A stretch of 64,000 nt of DNA from Sphingobacterium thalpophilum (GCF_901482695.1 NZ_LR590484.1:4092001-4156000); one strand, 5' to 3'; positions 26,436 through 35,340 are shown, counted from the first letter of the stretch. Numbers and translations are program-made. Notes: generated from the letters alone by a model not told the origin.

Positions 26436-27845
26436 TCACAATAACCCTTTAGCAATTCTCCCCAACTGTTTCAGTTTGTTATCTATCTGTTCCGACCAGC
26501 GTTGTCCGTAGCTCAACCGCATACAGTTAGTAAACTGGTTTTGCAATGAAAACATCCTGCCCGGAGCAATACTTATTTTTTGACGGATAGCCAGATCATA
26601 CAATTCCGTAGTATCAATTCTTTTGTCCAGTTCTACCCAAAGCATAAATCCGCCTTGCGGTTGGCTTATTTTGCTTCCTTCCGGAAAATACTCGGCAACA
26701 GCCCTGGCAAATTGCAGACTGTTGGCGTGCAGCTCAGTTCTCAATTTCCGAAGATGATGTTCATACCTGCCTTTTTCAAGGAAGTTGGCAATAGTTTCCT
26801 GTGTGATGGTCGTAGAAGAAACGGTATGAATGAGTTTCTGATGAACTATTTTATCTTTAAACTTTCCCGGAGCTAACCAGCCCACACGATAACCCGGAGC
26901 TAATGTTTTTGACACAGAGCCGCTCCAAAGAACCAAACCTTCCTCGTCAAATGCTTTACAAGGCTTAGGGCGGCTGTTCCCAAAATATACATCGCCATAC
27001 AAATCATCTTCTATGAGCGGAATACCTCGTTCCGAAAGCATTTTTACCACTTCCATTTTATGCTCATCGGGCATACAGCTTCCCAACGGATTGTTGAAAT
27101 TAGAAACCAGAATACACGCTTTTATTTTGGACAGGACTTTTTTTAGAGCATCAGGCTCAATTCCGGCAACAGGATGTGTTGGTAATTCAATAACTTTTAA
27201 TCCCAAACTTTTAGCCAGCTGCAATATGCCGAAATAAACAGGACTTTCAACGGCTATCGTATCGCCTTTCTGTGTAAGTGCCATCAACCCGAATGAAATG
27301 GCATTCATAGCCCCGGCAGTCGTAACAATATCGTCTTCACTTAAATTTCCGTTCCAGGTATAAGTCAATCGGGCAATATCCCTGCGTAATTTTCGGTTTC
27401 CCTGAATTTCTTCGTATTCCGTACCGCTTCCTGTGAGGTCACGCATCGCATTAACTAACTCTTTATTGAGCTTTGCAATAGGAAGCAATTCGTTTTCGGG
27501 AACGCCCAAAGAAAACCTGGTAACATCTTTATTACTTAAAGTTGAATATACTTTGGAAATCAGTGTTTCTACACTTTCAGATTTTGCCTGATTAGAAGGG
27601 GTACTCACGGAAGGCACAGACAAATATGCAGGCTTGTAACTCACATAGTAGCCGGACTGTGGTCGGGAAACAATCAGGCCATTGGCTTCCAACTCCAAGT
27701 ACGCTTGTATGGCTGTGTTCATACTCACACCATATTCTTTATGCAGCGTACGTAATGACGGCATCTTATCACCTGTTTTCAGTGTGCCGTTTTTGATTTG
27801 TTCCGATAGAGAAGCGGAAATTTTTTGATACAATACTTCTTTCAT
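26436..27845 (-). CDS. MocR-type GntR/aminotransferase regulator
   Basis: The 469-residue protein is a GntR winged HTH (residues 1-70, GDKMPSLRTLHKEYGVSMNTAIQAYLELEANGLI) fused to a fold-type I aminotransferase domain. The domain shows NFNNPLGSCMP and SGSVSKTLAPGYRVGW, whose Lys would bind PLP. MocR proteins sense PLP or amino-acid derivatives and usually act on a divergent gene. Here that is the nine-gene rightward operon starting at 27940. Confidence 0.93.
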   Translation of the reverse strand: MKEVLYQKISASLSEQIKNGTLKTGDKMPSLRTLHKEYGVSMNTAIQAYLELEANGLIVSRPQSGYYVSYKPAYLSVPSVSTPSNQAKSESVETLISKVYSTLSNKDVTRFSLGVPENELLPIAKLNKELVNAMRDLTGSGTEYEEIQGNRKLRRDIARLTYTWNGNLSEDDIVTTAGAMNAISFGLMALTQKGDTIAVESPVYFGILQLAKSLGLKVIELPTHPVAGIEPDALKKVLSKIKACILVSNFNNPLGSCMPDEHKMEVVKMLSERGIPLIEDDLYGDVYFGNSRPKPCKAFDEEGLVLWSGSVSKTLAPGYRVGWLAPGKFKDKIVHQKLIHTVSSTTITQETIANFLEKGRYEHHLRKLRTELHANSLQFARAVAEYFPEGSKISQPQGGFMLWVELDKRIDTTELYDLAIRQKISIAPGRMFSLQNQFTNCMRLSYGQRWSEQIDNKLKQLGRIAKGLL

Positions 27846-27856
27846 TGCTTAATAAC

Positions 27857-27890
27857 TGTATCCTGCAAAATTACAAAAATTGTATCTGTA
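27857..27890 (+). promoter_or_regulatory. candidate MocR direct-repeat site
   Basis: TGTATC occurs at 27857-27862 and again at 27881-27886, 24 bp apart in the same orientation, in the 94-bp divergent region. MocR regulators often bind direct repeats. Support is positional only. Confidence 0.4.
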
Positions 27891-27939
27891 ACCATATGTT
27901 TTTTCTTCCTTATTTTGCATTATAAATTATCAGATTGCT

Positions 27940-28848
27940 ATGAGCAGTAATAAAAATATGTTGGCTTACGGAGCTCTTTTTGTCGTTTGTTTGGTATGGG
28001 GAACGACTTACTTTGCTATCCGTATCGGAGTGCAAACCTTTCCGCCATTCTTATTTTCGACAATTCGGCAAGTACTAGCCGGAGCAATTTTACTGTTTGG
28101 ACTAAAGCTCACAGGAAATCTGAATTTGAATAAATCGGATGTATTATATCAATCTGTTCCGGGTGTATTAATGGTTGCTTTGGGAAATGGTGTTATCGGT
28201 TGGTGTGAACGCTATATTTCAAGCGGACTGGCAGCATTGATATTATCACTCATTCCTGTTTTTGTGGTTGTCATCAGCTATTTGTTTGGGTTTGACAGGA
28301 GAAAACCACATTTATTAATTATCGTGGGATTGATATTAGGCTGTTTGGGTATTGTACTGATTTTTCGGGACAATCTAAAAGACCTTGCCAATCCTGCCTA
28401 TTTTAAGGGAATGTTAATAGCCTTCGGAGCTTGTCTGGCCTGGGCTTCGGGGAGTGTATTTGCAAAATACAAAATCCCGAACAGTAAGAACGTGTTACAA
28501 AATGCTGCATTGCAATTGTTTTCGGGAGGAATGGCCTTGTTTGTATTCAGTGCTTTTTTGGATGATTATTCAGAGTTAAAAACTGTAACGACATCCAGTA
28601 TTTGGGCTTTGGTTTACCTGATTGTAGTGGGTTCTGTCATTGCGTATTCTGCTTTTGTGTATGCTCTGAAACATTTGCCGATAGGCATTTCATCCCTGTA
28701 TGCATATATCAATCCGTTCATTGCCATTATGCTCGGATTTCTATTCCTGAATGAGAAACTAACCGGTATCACTTTATTGGCTTTGGTCGCTACTTTAAGC
28801 GGTCTGTATTGTGTCAATAGAGGTTATCAGAAAATGTCAAAAAAATGA
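27940..28848 (+). CDS. EamA/DMT-family transporter
   Basis: The 302-residue protein has ten hydrophobic segments in two EamA repeats: ALFVVCLVWGTTYFAIRIGV at the start and GMLIAFGACLAWASGSVFAKY at the second repeat. It is an inner-membrane metabolite exporter of unknown substrate. It opens the operon divergent from MocR, and its stop overlaps the next start (ATGA). Confidence 0.92.
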   Translation: MSSNKNMLAYGALFVVCLVWGTTYFAIRIGVQTFPPFLFSTIRQVLAGAILLFGLKLTGNLNLNKSDVLYQSVPGVLMVALGNGVIGWCERYISSGLAALILSLIPVFVVVISYLFGFDRRKPHLLIIVGLILGCLGIVLIFRDNLKDLANPAYFKGMLIAFGACLAWASGSVFAKYKIPNSKNVLQNAALQLFSGGMALFVFSAFLDDYSELKTVTTSSIWALVYLIVVGSVIAYSAFVYALKHLPIGISSLYAYINPFIAIMLGFLFLNEKLTGITLLALVATLSGLYCVNRGYQKMSKK

Positions 28849-29354
28849 GAATAGAGCGAACGGTTATAGCCGACATTCCAAAGGTGGAAAAAATATACAG
28901 CGAAGCAAGAGCCTATCAATTTCAGCAAAGCGGATACGGTTGGCCTGTTTTCAGTAAATCATTTATTGAAAAGGAAATTACAGAGAAAAGGCACTTTAAA
29001 GTCTTAGATAAGGATGATGAAATGGCAGGTGTATTTTCCATAGTAAAAGCCGAACCTATTATTTGGAACGACAAGGACGGAAAGGAAGCCATTTATTTAC
29101 ACCGTATGGCGATACGCAATTCATACAGAGGAAAAAATATAGCAAAGAAAGTAGTGGATTGGGCTATGGTTGAAGCGTGGAAAAATAAGAAGAAATTTAT
29201 CCGGATAGATACCTGGGCAAACAATAAAGCATTGACCGGTTATTACCAAAAATTAGGATTTGAATGGATAGGTAAAAGACAGTTGCCGCCACAGAGTGAT
29301 TTGCCGGAACACTATAACAATATTGAGGTCAATTTATTTGAGATAAGATTATGA
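28845..29354 (+). CDS. GNAT acetyltransferase 1
   Basis: The 169-residue GNAT protein has the acetyl-CoA-binding segment LHRMAIRNSYRGKNIAKKVVDWAM (R-x-x-G-x-G/A type) and the later WANNKALTGYYQKLGFEWIGKRQ. Substrate unknown. It overlaps both neighbours by four bases (ATGA junctions), so the operon is translationally coupled. Confidence 0.88.
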   Translation: MRIERTVIADIPKVEKIYSEARAYQFQQSGYGWPVFSKSFIEKEITEKRHFKVLDKDDEMAGVFSIVKAEPIIWNDKDGKEAIYLHRMAIRNSYRGKNIAKKVVDWAMVEAWKNKKKFIRIDTWANNKALTGYYQKLGFEWIGKRQLPPQSDLPEHYNNIEVNLFEIRL

Positions 29355-30349
29355 AAATGATAACCATAGAAAATTACTGTCCGGAATGGCAAACCTATTT
29401 TGAAAAATTCAACCGGGCGTGGATTGAAAAATATTTTGTGTTGGAAGATATTGACGAATACGTTCTTTCCAATCCCGAAGAAGCGATATTAAATGACGGA
29501 GGAAAAATTTTGTTTGCCGTTTATAGAGGTAAGGTAATCGGAACTGTCGCCTTGAAAAAAGTAGATACGGATACAATGGAATTGACCAAAATGGCGGTGG
29601 GTGAAAATTATCAGGGCATCGGAGCAGGAAAAATGTTGTGTCAGGCAGCTATTGACAAGGCAAAAGATTTGAGCGTAAAAAGACTGGTACTCTACACACA
29701 ATCCGCATTGAAACCGGCGTTGGGTATTTATAGAAAATTAGGCTTTACGGACGTTACTATTGAACAGGGAAAGTACAAACGGGCAGATACTAAAATGGAA
29801 ATGATTTTAAATGATAATCTTCTAAACAACCAATATCCCATTCGAAAATACAAAGAGCCAGAAGTAATCACCGAAGAAATGTGCGCATCATACATTGATG
29901 TTATTGCATTATTTCCCGGAAATATAAAATCAGCGGTAATGGGTTTAGACGACAAACAATTAGATACACCCTACAGGAAAGGAGGTTGGACTGTCAGGCA
30001 GGTTGTTCATCATTTAGCGGATAGCAATATCAATTGTTTTGCCCGCATCAAATTTGCATTGACGGAAGATAATCCGATTATTAAACCGTTTGCAGAAGAA
30101 AAATGGGCGGAGTTACCAGACGCGAAACATATATCCATTTTGCCGTCATTAAGCATTTTAGAAGGCATTCATGAACGTTGGACGATACTTTTAAAAGGTT
30201 TAGAAAAACCATATTGGGACAGAACGTTCTTTCATCCGGAATTGAATAATTGCCAGACTATTGCTGAGGCTATGGCAAAATACAGTTGGCATTGCAATCA
30301 CCATTTGGCACAAATCAAAAATCTGAAAAAACAAATGCAATGGAAATAA
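29351..30349 (+). CDS. GNAT acetyltransferase fused to a DinB/YfiT-like domain
   Basis: Residues 1-155 are a GNAT domain (TKMAVGENYQGIGAGKMLCQAAIDKA; SALKPALGIYRKLGFTDV). Residues about 165-332 are a DinB-superfamily, YfiT/bacillithiol-transferase-like domain with metal-His candidates in WTVRQVVHHLADSN and SWHCNHHLAQIKNL. The two are joined in one open frame with no stop. Fusion suggests linked thiol or drug modification, but no substrate is known. The next gene starts inside its last ten bases. Confidence 0.85.
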   Translation: MKMITIENYCPEWQTYFEKFNRAWIEKYFVLEDIDEYVLSNPEEAILNDGGKILFAVYRGKVIGTVALKKVDTDTMELTKMAVGENYQGIGAGKMLCQAAIDKAKDLSVKRLVLYTQSALKPALGIYRKLGFTDVTIEQGKYKRADTKMEMILNDNLLNNQYPIRKYKEPEVITEEMCASYIDVIALFPGNIKSAVMGLDDKQLDTPYRKGGWTVRQVVHHLADSNINCFARIKFALTEDNPIIKPFAEEKWAELPDAKHISILPSLSILEGIHERWTILLKGLEKPYWDRTFFHPELNNCQTIAEAMAKYSWHCNHHLAQIKNLKKQMQWK

Positions 30350-30780
30350 GCAATCAGGTAATTGAAATAAAAACGGGCTTTGAAAATATGGATATTAATG
30401 CCGTCCATCAGTTTTTGAGCAAGGAAAGTTATTGGGCAAAAGGCATTCCGTTGGAAACTGTAAAAACGGCGTTGCAAAATTCTTTTTGCGTAGGATTATT
30501 TGAAGATGAAAAACAGATTGGTTTTGCCCGATTGGTAACGGATTATGCCACTTTCGGCTATTTGGCAGATGTTTATATTTTGAAAGAATACAGAGGTAAA
30601 GGATTATCAAAAATGATGATAAAACATCTATTGGAATTGGATTTTGTGCAAGGGCTAAGAAGGACATTATTGGCAACATTAGATGCTCATTCGCTTTACC
30701 GTCAGTTTGGATTTGAATCTCCTGAAAACCCGGAAAGATTGATGGAAATAAAAAGAAATAACCTATATAAAGACGCTTAG
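30340..30780 (+). CDS. GNAT acetyltransferase 2
   Basis: The 146-residue GNAT protein has GYLADVYILKEYRGKGLSKMMIKHLL as acetyl-CoA loop and a C-terminal HSLYRQFGFESPENPERLMEI, a form common in small N-acetyltransferases of unknown substrate. I start at 30340 (MEISNQ), inside the end of the preceding gene, and not at 30286. Confidence 0.87.
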   Translation: MEISNQVIEIKTGFENMDINAVHQFLSKESYWAKGIPLETVKTALQNSFCVGLFEDEKQIGFARLVTDYATFGYLADVYILKEYRGKGLSKMMIKHLLELDFVQGLRRTLLATLDAHSLYRQFGFESPENPERLMEIKRNNLYKDA

Positions 30781-30783
30781 ACT

Positions 30784-30852
30784 ATGAACGATGAAAGAAA
30801 GACACAGCTATTGGAAAGTTTCAAAACAGTCAATCAAAATAAAAGGATATGA
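30784..30852 (+). CDS. 22-codon ORF coupled to the next gene
   Basis: ATG at 30784 gives MNDERKTQLLESFKTVNQNKRI and stops at TGA within the ATGA that starts the NTF2-like gene. It may be a leader that couples translation, or the head of a deleted gene. Weak evidence. Confidence 0.3.
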   Translation: MNDERKTQLLESFKTVNQNKRI

Positions 30853-31199
30853 ATACAGACTTTGCAAAAGAATGGCTTGAGGCCTGGAACAGCCACGATT
30901 TGGATAAAATAATGGAACATTACAGCGAAAACATTGATTTTGTTTCTCCAATTATTCAACAAATGGGAATAAACGCAGAAGGTAAAATTTCCAACAAAAC
31001 TGATTTAAAGGATTACTTTTCAAAAGCCCTGCAAAAATACCCCGACCTGCACTTTGAATTGTACCACGAACTCAAAGGAGCTAATTCAACCGTATTGTTT
31101 TACAGAAGTGTCAATAATTCCTTTTCGGCAGAATATATGGAATTGAATAATGACGGGAAAGTAAGTAAAGTGAGAGCACATTATAAGTTTGATGAATAA
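30849..31199 (+). CDS. SnoaL/NTF2-like protein
   Basis: The 116-residue protein opens AKEWLEAWNSHDLDKIMEHYSENIDFVSP, a standard SnoaL-like start, and ends DGKVSKVRAHYKFDE. No activity can be assigned. Part of the rightward operon. Confidence 0.82.
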   Translation: MNTDFAKEWLEAWNSHDLDKIMEHYSENIDFVSPIIQQMGINAEGKISNKTDLKDYFSKALQKYPDLHFELYHELKGANSTVLFYRSVNNSFSAEYMELNNDGKVSKVRAHYKFDE

Positions 31200-31210
31200 A
31201 AACGTTGTCT

Positions 31211-31846
31211 ATGGAAATGAATTGGAACCGTTCGGCTTTACTGATTATCGATATGCAAAATGATTTTGCAAAGCCTGACGGTAATGCCTATATCGACAGA
31301 ACGAAGGATGTGATAGAAAATGTGGCATATTTGGCTGACACATTCAGGAGAAATCAATTGCCAGTTCTACATATTGTGAGATTATATCTTAAAGACGGAA
31401 GCAACGCCGAACTTTGCAGGAAAGAAGTCATCCGACAAAGTAAGGCAATGGTCATTCCGGGTAGTTCCGGAGCTAAAATCGTACAAGAGCTTTTGCCTAA
31501 AAATGTCGAAATGTATGAGGATAAAAAATTATTGACCGGCAGTATTCTACAGCTTGCTCCTTTTGACTTTGTGGCTTACAAACCACGCTGGGGTGCATTT
31601 TATAAAACAAACTTAGAGGCTTGGCTGAAAAATCGCAAGATTAATTCATTGGTAATTGCAGGTTGTAATTTCCCGAACTGTCCACGCACAACAATATTTG
31701 AAGCAAGTGAAAGAGATTATCGTTTGGCTATTGTTCCCGAAGCGATTTCGCAGATCTATCCCAAAGGGATAGATGAATTAAAAGGAATTGGAGTAAATGT
31801 ATTGGAGCATAGTGTTTTGAAAAAAGAATTGGAAAATGGAAAGTAA
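31211..31846 (+). CDS. isochorismatase-family cysteine hydrolase
   Basis: The 211-residue protein carries the triad of the family: Asp14 in LIIDMQNDF, Lys in the YKPRWGAFYKTNLEAWL segment, and Cys in CNFPNCPRTTIFEASERDY. It hydrolyses amides or vinyl ethers such as nicotinamide-type compounds; substrate unknown. I use the ATG at 31211 and not the upstream TTG. The next gene starts 11 bases before its end. Confidence 0.88.
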   Translation: MEMNWNRSALLIIDMQNDFAKPDGNAYIDRTKDVIENVAYLADTFRRNQLPVLHIVRLYLKDGSNAELCRKEVIRQSKAMVIPGSSGAKIVQELLPKNVEMYEDKKLLTGSILQLAPFDFVAYKPRWGAFYKTNLEAWLKNRKINSLVIAGCNFPNCPRTTIFEASERDYRLAIVPEAISQIYPKGIDELKGIGVNVLEHSVLKKELENGK

Positions 31847-32378
31847 GCTATTCGTTATAACCGGTGGCCCCGGAGCAGGAAAAACAACCTTATTAAATGC
31901 TATGAAGTCAGATGGATATAATATCGTTCCGGAAGTAGCCAGAACGATTATCCGCAAAGAAACAGCACTAAACGGTGATGCTTTGCCTTGGAAAAACAAA
32001 CAACTTTATACCGATAAAATGATAGGAGCTTCCCTTTTAGACTACAACAGAGCAACAGCAAGCCAGCCAAATGAAATTTGCTTTTTCGACCGGAGTATTT
32101 TGGATGCCGTGTGCTATGCGGATATGATTGGTTATGCACTTTCAACAGAAACTATGAAAAAAGTGCTGAATTGCTCATATAATCCTAAGGTATTTATCCT
32201 GCCACCCTGGAAAGAAATTTATCAAACAGATAATGAACGGAAACAGGATTGGCAGGAGGCAGTACACACCTATTTCCAAATGAAAAGCACTTATGAAAAG
32301 TACGGTTATGAAGTTATAAACGTGCCGATAGGTAATATCAATAAAAGAAAAGAATTTGTATTAACCCAAATAAAATAG
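31836..32378 (+). CDS. small AAA-type P-loop NTPase (AAA_28-like)
   Basis: The 180-residue protein has Walker A GGPGAGKTTL at residues 10-19 and FFDRSILDAV as the second acidic motif, like predicted kinases of the AAA_28 family. It probably phosphorylates a small molecule. Its position in an operon with acetyltransferases fits drug or metabolite modification, which is inference. Confidence 0.83.
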   Translation: MESKLFVITGGPGAGKTTLLNAMKSDGYNIVPEVARTIIRKETALNGDALPWKNKQLYTDKMIGASLLDYNRATASQPNEICFFDRSILDAVCYADMIGYALSTETMKKVLNCSYNPKVFILPPWKEIYQTDNERKQDWQEAVHTYFQMKSTYEKYGYEVINVPIGNINKRKEFVLTQIK

Positions 32379-32382
32379 AGAA

Positions 32383-32934
32383 ATGGACAGCTATTTAGAA
32401 AGTATCAAAAAGCAATTCCTGTATTACAAAATGCTTGGAGAAAAAGCAATGGAACAATTACAGGAAGAACAATTATTCTGGCAGTATAACGGGGAAAGCA
32501 ATAGCATTGCTATTCTAGTCAATCACATTGCTGGAAATATGCTATCCAGGTTTACCGAATTTCTGACCACAGACGGAGAAAAGCCCTGGCGAAACCGGGA
32601 TGCGGAATTTACCAATCCGTTTCAGAACAAAGCTGAATTAATGGAGCATTGGAATAAAGGTTGGGATTGTCTGATGAATGCTTTAAACCAGCTTACGGAG
32701 GCAGATTTAGAGAAAATCATTTACATCCGAAATGACGGCCATACGGTTACCGAAGCCATTAACAGGCAATTGGCTCATTATCCTTATCATATTGGACAGA
32801 TGGTTTTCATAGCCAAAATGCTGAAAAATGAAGATTGGAAAACCTTGTCCATAGCAAGAAACAAATCAGCAGATTACAACAGCCGCAAGTTTTCGCAGGA
32901 TAGAGACAGGCGGCATTATACAGATGATTTATAA
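32383..32934 (+). CDS. DUF1572 DinB-superfamily protein
   Basis: The 183-residue four-helix protein has DUF1572 features: SIAILVNHIAGNMLSRFTEFLTTDGEKPWRNRD and NRQLAHYPYHIGQMVFIAKML, with three His that could bind a metal. It is the second DinB-like domain in this operon. Function unknown; related proteins transfer thiols. Confidence 0.86.
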   Translation: MDSYLESIKKQFLYYKMLGEKAMEQLQEEQLFWQYNGESNSIAILVNHIAGNMLSRFTEFLTTDGEKPWRNRDAEFTNPFQNKAELMEHWNKGWDCLMNALNQLTEADLEKIIYIRNDGHTVTEAINRQLAHYPYHIGQMVFIAKMLKNEDWKTLSIARNKSADYNSRKFSQDRDRRHYTDDL

Positions 32935-33292
32935 AAAAGAAAGTGATATGATTATCAATACAAAGAATACAAAACATTATCAATGGGGTAATAATTGTCA
33001 AGCCTGGACTTTTATACAATCTGAAAACGTTATTGTCAAAGAAGAATTAATGCCACCACATACGGAGGAACAGCTTCATTTTCATAACGAAACGGAGCAG
33101 TTTTTCTATATCCTTGAAGGTAAAGCCACATTCTTATTAGAGAATGAAAAGGTTTCTTTATTAAAAAACGAGGGGATTAAAATTTCAGCAAAGCAAATAC
33201 ATAAAATAAGTAATGAGAGTTCCGGAGAATTACGTTTTTTAGTGATGTCTTTTCCGGGAAATATGAATGACCGAGTTAATATCCAACATTGA
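32924..33292 (+). CDS. cupin-domain protein
   Basis: This small cupin (122 aa, or 119 from a later ATG) contains PPHTEEQLHFHNETEQFFYILEGKA, which holds the His and Glu metal ligands of motif 1, and ISAKQIHKISN of motif 2. Substrate unknown. It overlaps the end of the DUF1572 gene and is the last intact gene of the operon. Confidence 0.85.
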   Translation: MIYKKESDMIINTKNTKHYQWGNNCQAWTFIQSENVIVKEELMPPHTEEQLHFHNETEQFFYILEGKATFLLENEKVSLLKNEGIKISAKQIHKISNESSGELRFLVMSFPGNMNDRVNIQH

Positions 33293-33302
33293 ACTTGATT
33301 GA

Positions 33303-33507
33303 ATGATGCCAAAACGTTATCAAATAAAGCAAGTTGTTCAATTTCCTGAACTCACGACCGTTCCAAAAGAGCAGTTCGAGAATGCTTTGTTTGATATTTT
33401 GCAGGAAGATGTGGTGGATAATGCTTACTGTCAGGTACTCCTCAATACCTCACACTAAAGTAATCAGCGAGGAATTGGATAAGGCAGTGGAGCAGTATGT
33501 GAATTAA
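33303..33507 (+). pseudogene. relic with the IYAKVISEELD-type tail, copy 2
   Basis: ATG at 33303 opens a 51-codon frame (MMPKRYQIKQVVQFPELTTV...QEDVVDNAYCQV) ending at 33458. A +1 frame then gives HTKVISEELDKAVEQYVN and a stop at 33507. The family is not recognised. It looks like the head and tail of one gene joined after deletion. Confidence 0.5.
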
Positions 33508-33556
33508 AACTAAACGGAAACATTTATTGCTAACTTTGTGACATAGAAAATTGAAT

Positions 33557-34784
33557 ATGGACAATCGTTTTACCGACATCATAAACCTAATTCAGAAATC
33601 CCGAAGCAACGCAATAAAGGCGGTTAATATTGAGCTGATAAACCTGTATTGGAATGTTGGGGCATTAAACAAAGATTATCCGTTGCAGATTGGGGAGATA
33701 AAACGGTTGATGAATTGGCAAATTTTATTCAGCAAAACAATCCCGAACTGAAAGGATTTAACCGCAGAGGGCTTTACAGAATGATACAATTTTATGAAAG
33801 CTATGCCGAAACGCCAATTGTGCCATCAGTGATGACACAATTGCAAAATACTGAAAATCAATTAAATAAGATTGTGTCCGCAGTTAGGACAGAATTTCAA
33901 TTTCAACCCCAAGACATTAGAAATACGCTCTTGGCTCAAATCAGTTGGACACATCATCTTACAATTTTTTCACGCTGTAAAACCGAAGAAGAGCGGGAGT
34001 TTTATTTGCGTATGACTGCCAAAGAACATTACAGCGTTCGGGAGCTTGACCGCCAAATTTCCGCAAGTCTTTTTGAACGCACAATAATAGGTAATACAAA
34101 ACTCTCAACACTGTCGAAAGAATTAAATAACCCGTTGTGCATTATAAGCGCTATTTTGTCATCCTGAACGTAGTGAAGGATCTAAAAATCATATCTTAAC
34201 AAGATTTTAGATGCTTCGGCAAGCCTCAGCATGACAATAGAGGCACTTCTGTATCAAAATGCACAACGGGTTTAAATACTAATATAACAAACACTTTCAA
34301 AGATAGTTATGTGTTTGAATTTCTAAACCTGCCCGAACCACACAGCGAAAGCGATTTACAAAAGGGCTTAATCAAACAGATGAAAAACTTTATCTTGGAG
34401 TTAGGTAGGGATTTTCTGTTTATTGATGAAGAATACAAAGTTCAGGTAGGCAATAGCGATTTCTACATTGATTTATTGTTTTATCATCGTGGTTTGCAAT
34501 GTCTGGTGGCATTTGAATTGAAAGCCGAAAAATTCAAACCCGAACATTTGGGACAAATCAATTTTTATTTGGAAGCATTAGACCGGGATGTAAGAAAACC
34601 CAATGAAAATCCGAGCATTGGGATTTTGTTATGCAAGGGCAAAGACAGTGAAGTGGTGGAATATGCATTGAGCCGTTCCATTTCGCCGGCATTAGTTTCA
34701 GATTATCAAACCCAATTGCCCGATAAAAAACTACTGCAACAGAAACTACACGAGCTGTTTGAAAATCATTCCATCGAAGAATAA
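33557..34784 (+). pseudogene. DUF1016 (YhcG-type) PD-(D/E)XK nuclease gene, broken twice
   Basis: The N-terminal domain (FTDIINLIQKSRSNAIKAVNIELINLYWNVG) and ELANFIQQNNPELKGFNRRGLYRMIQFYE, plus the C-terminal nuclease domain (GNSDFYIDLLFYHRGLQCLVAFELKAEKFKPEHLGQ), are DUF1016. First break: near 33655-33665 the frame shifts by -1, within the YWNVGA...KQRLSVADWGD segment. Second break: a 144-bp MITE (34129-34272) sits between the two domains. Removing it and one TAAAT copy joins KELN to TNITNTFKDSY in frame. Confidence 0.9.
34124..34277. mobile_element. 144-bp MITE with 5-bp target duplication
   Basis: Terminal inverted repeats AACCCGTTGTGCATT (34129-34143) and AATGCACAACGGGTT (34258-34272) are perfect over 15 bp and flanked by TAAAT (34124-34128 and 34273-34277). 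Inside, 34158-34235 is a long imperfect palindrome (GTCATCCTGA... ...TCAGCATGAC). There is no ORF, so it must move by a transposase from elsewhere. A truncated copy is at 15970. Confidence 0.92.
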
Positions 34785-34805
34785 ATATTATTGTTCTTGT
34801 TGCAA

Positions 34806-34852
34806 TTACTCAGATTTATGCCAAAGTGATTAGCGAAGAATTGGATTTATAG
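34806..34852 (+). pseudogene. IYAKVISEELD-type tail, copy 3
   Basis: The frame ITQIYAKVISEELDL ends in TAG at 34850-34852. Nearly the same words occur at 26.4 and 33.5 kb. Here it follows the DUF1016 pseudogene. Confidence 0.5.
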
Positions 34853-35024
34853 GAGGTTAGTTTCTTTCAGTTTAATAGTAGCGATTAAAAGTAGTATATC
34901 ATTTCATAAAAACGGCTTATCTGGTTGGTAAGACATTTTCTATTTACAGCGTATGCTTAGGAGCATTTTACTGGCTCATCAATATTTCTTAAATTTATAC
35001 TTGTGAAATTAAAAATGTGAGGAT

Positions 35025-35297
35025 ATGGTTGCATCATTGGTTATAGGGATAATATTCTTGGTTGCAGGCTTGGGACTTCGTTATTGGATTAACCGGAGAA
35101 AGTTTTACAGGCGCAGCCCTATGGGAGCAGAGGGTTTCTCATCTTATGAAAGTTCGGTTTTCATTAAATTGATTGAAAAGGTTGGCAAATGGATAGCTTA
35201 GGGCCTGATAATATTCGGGCTGTTGTCGTTGTGGGTTTATTCCCGTGAGAAAAAAGATAATGAAACAAAAATAGCACAGACTGAAATACCAAGATAA
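35025..35297 (+). pseudogene. small two-helix membrane protein broken by a TAG
   Basis: The frame starts MVASLVIGIIFLVAGLGLRYW, runs through INRRKFYRRSPMGAEGFSSYESSVF and reaches TAG at 35199-35201 after KWIA. It continues in frame as GLIIFGLLSLWVYSREKK to TAA at 35297, giving a second membrane helix. The pattern recalls small proteins of Bacteroidetes mobile elements often labelled molybdenum ABC transporter permease, a label without functional support. The rest of 34785-35390 is non-coding. Confidence 0.65.
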
Positions 35298-35340
35298 AAA
35301 CTGACAGGTAAACGTTTCCTGAAAGCTATTATTTTATAAC

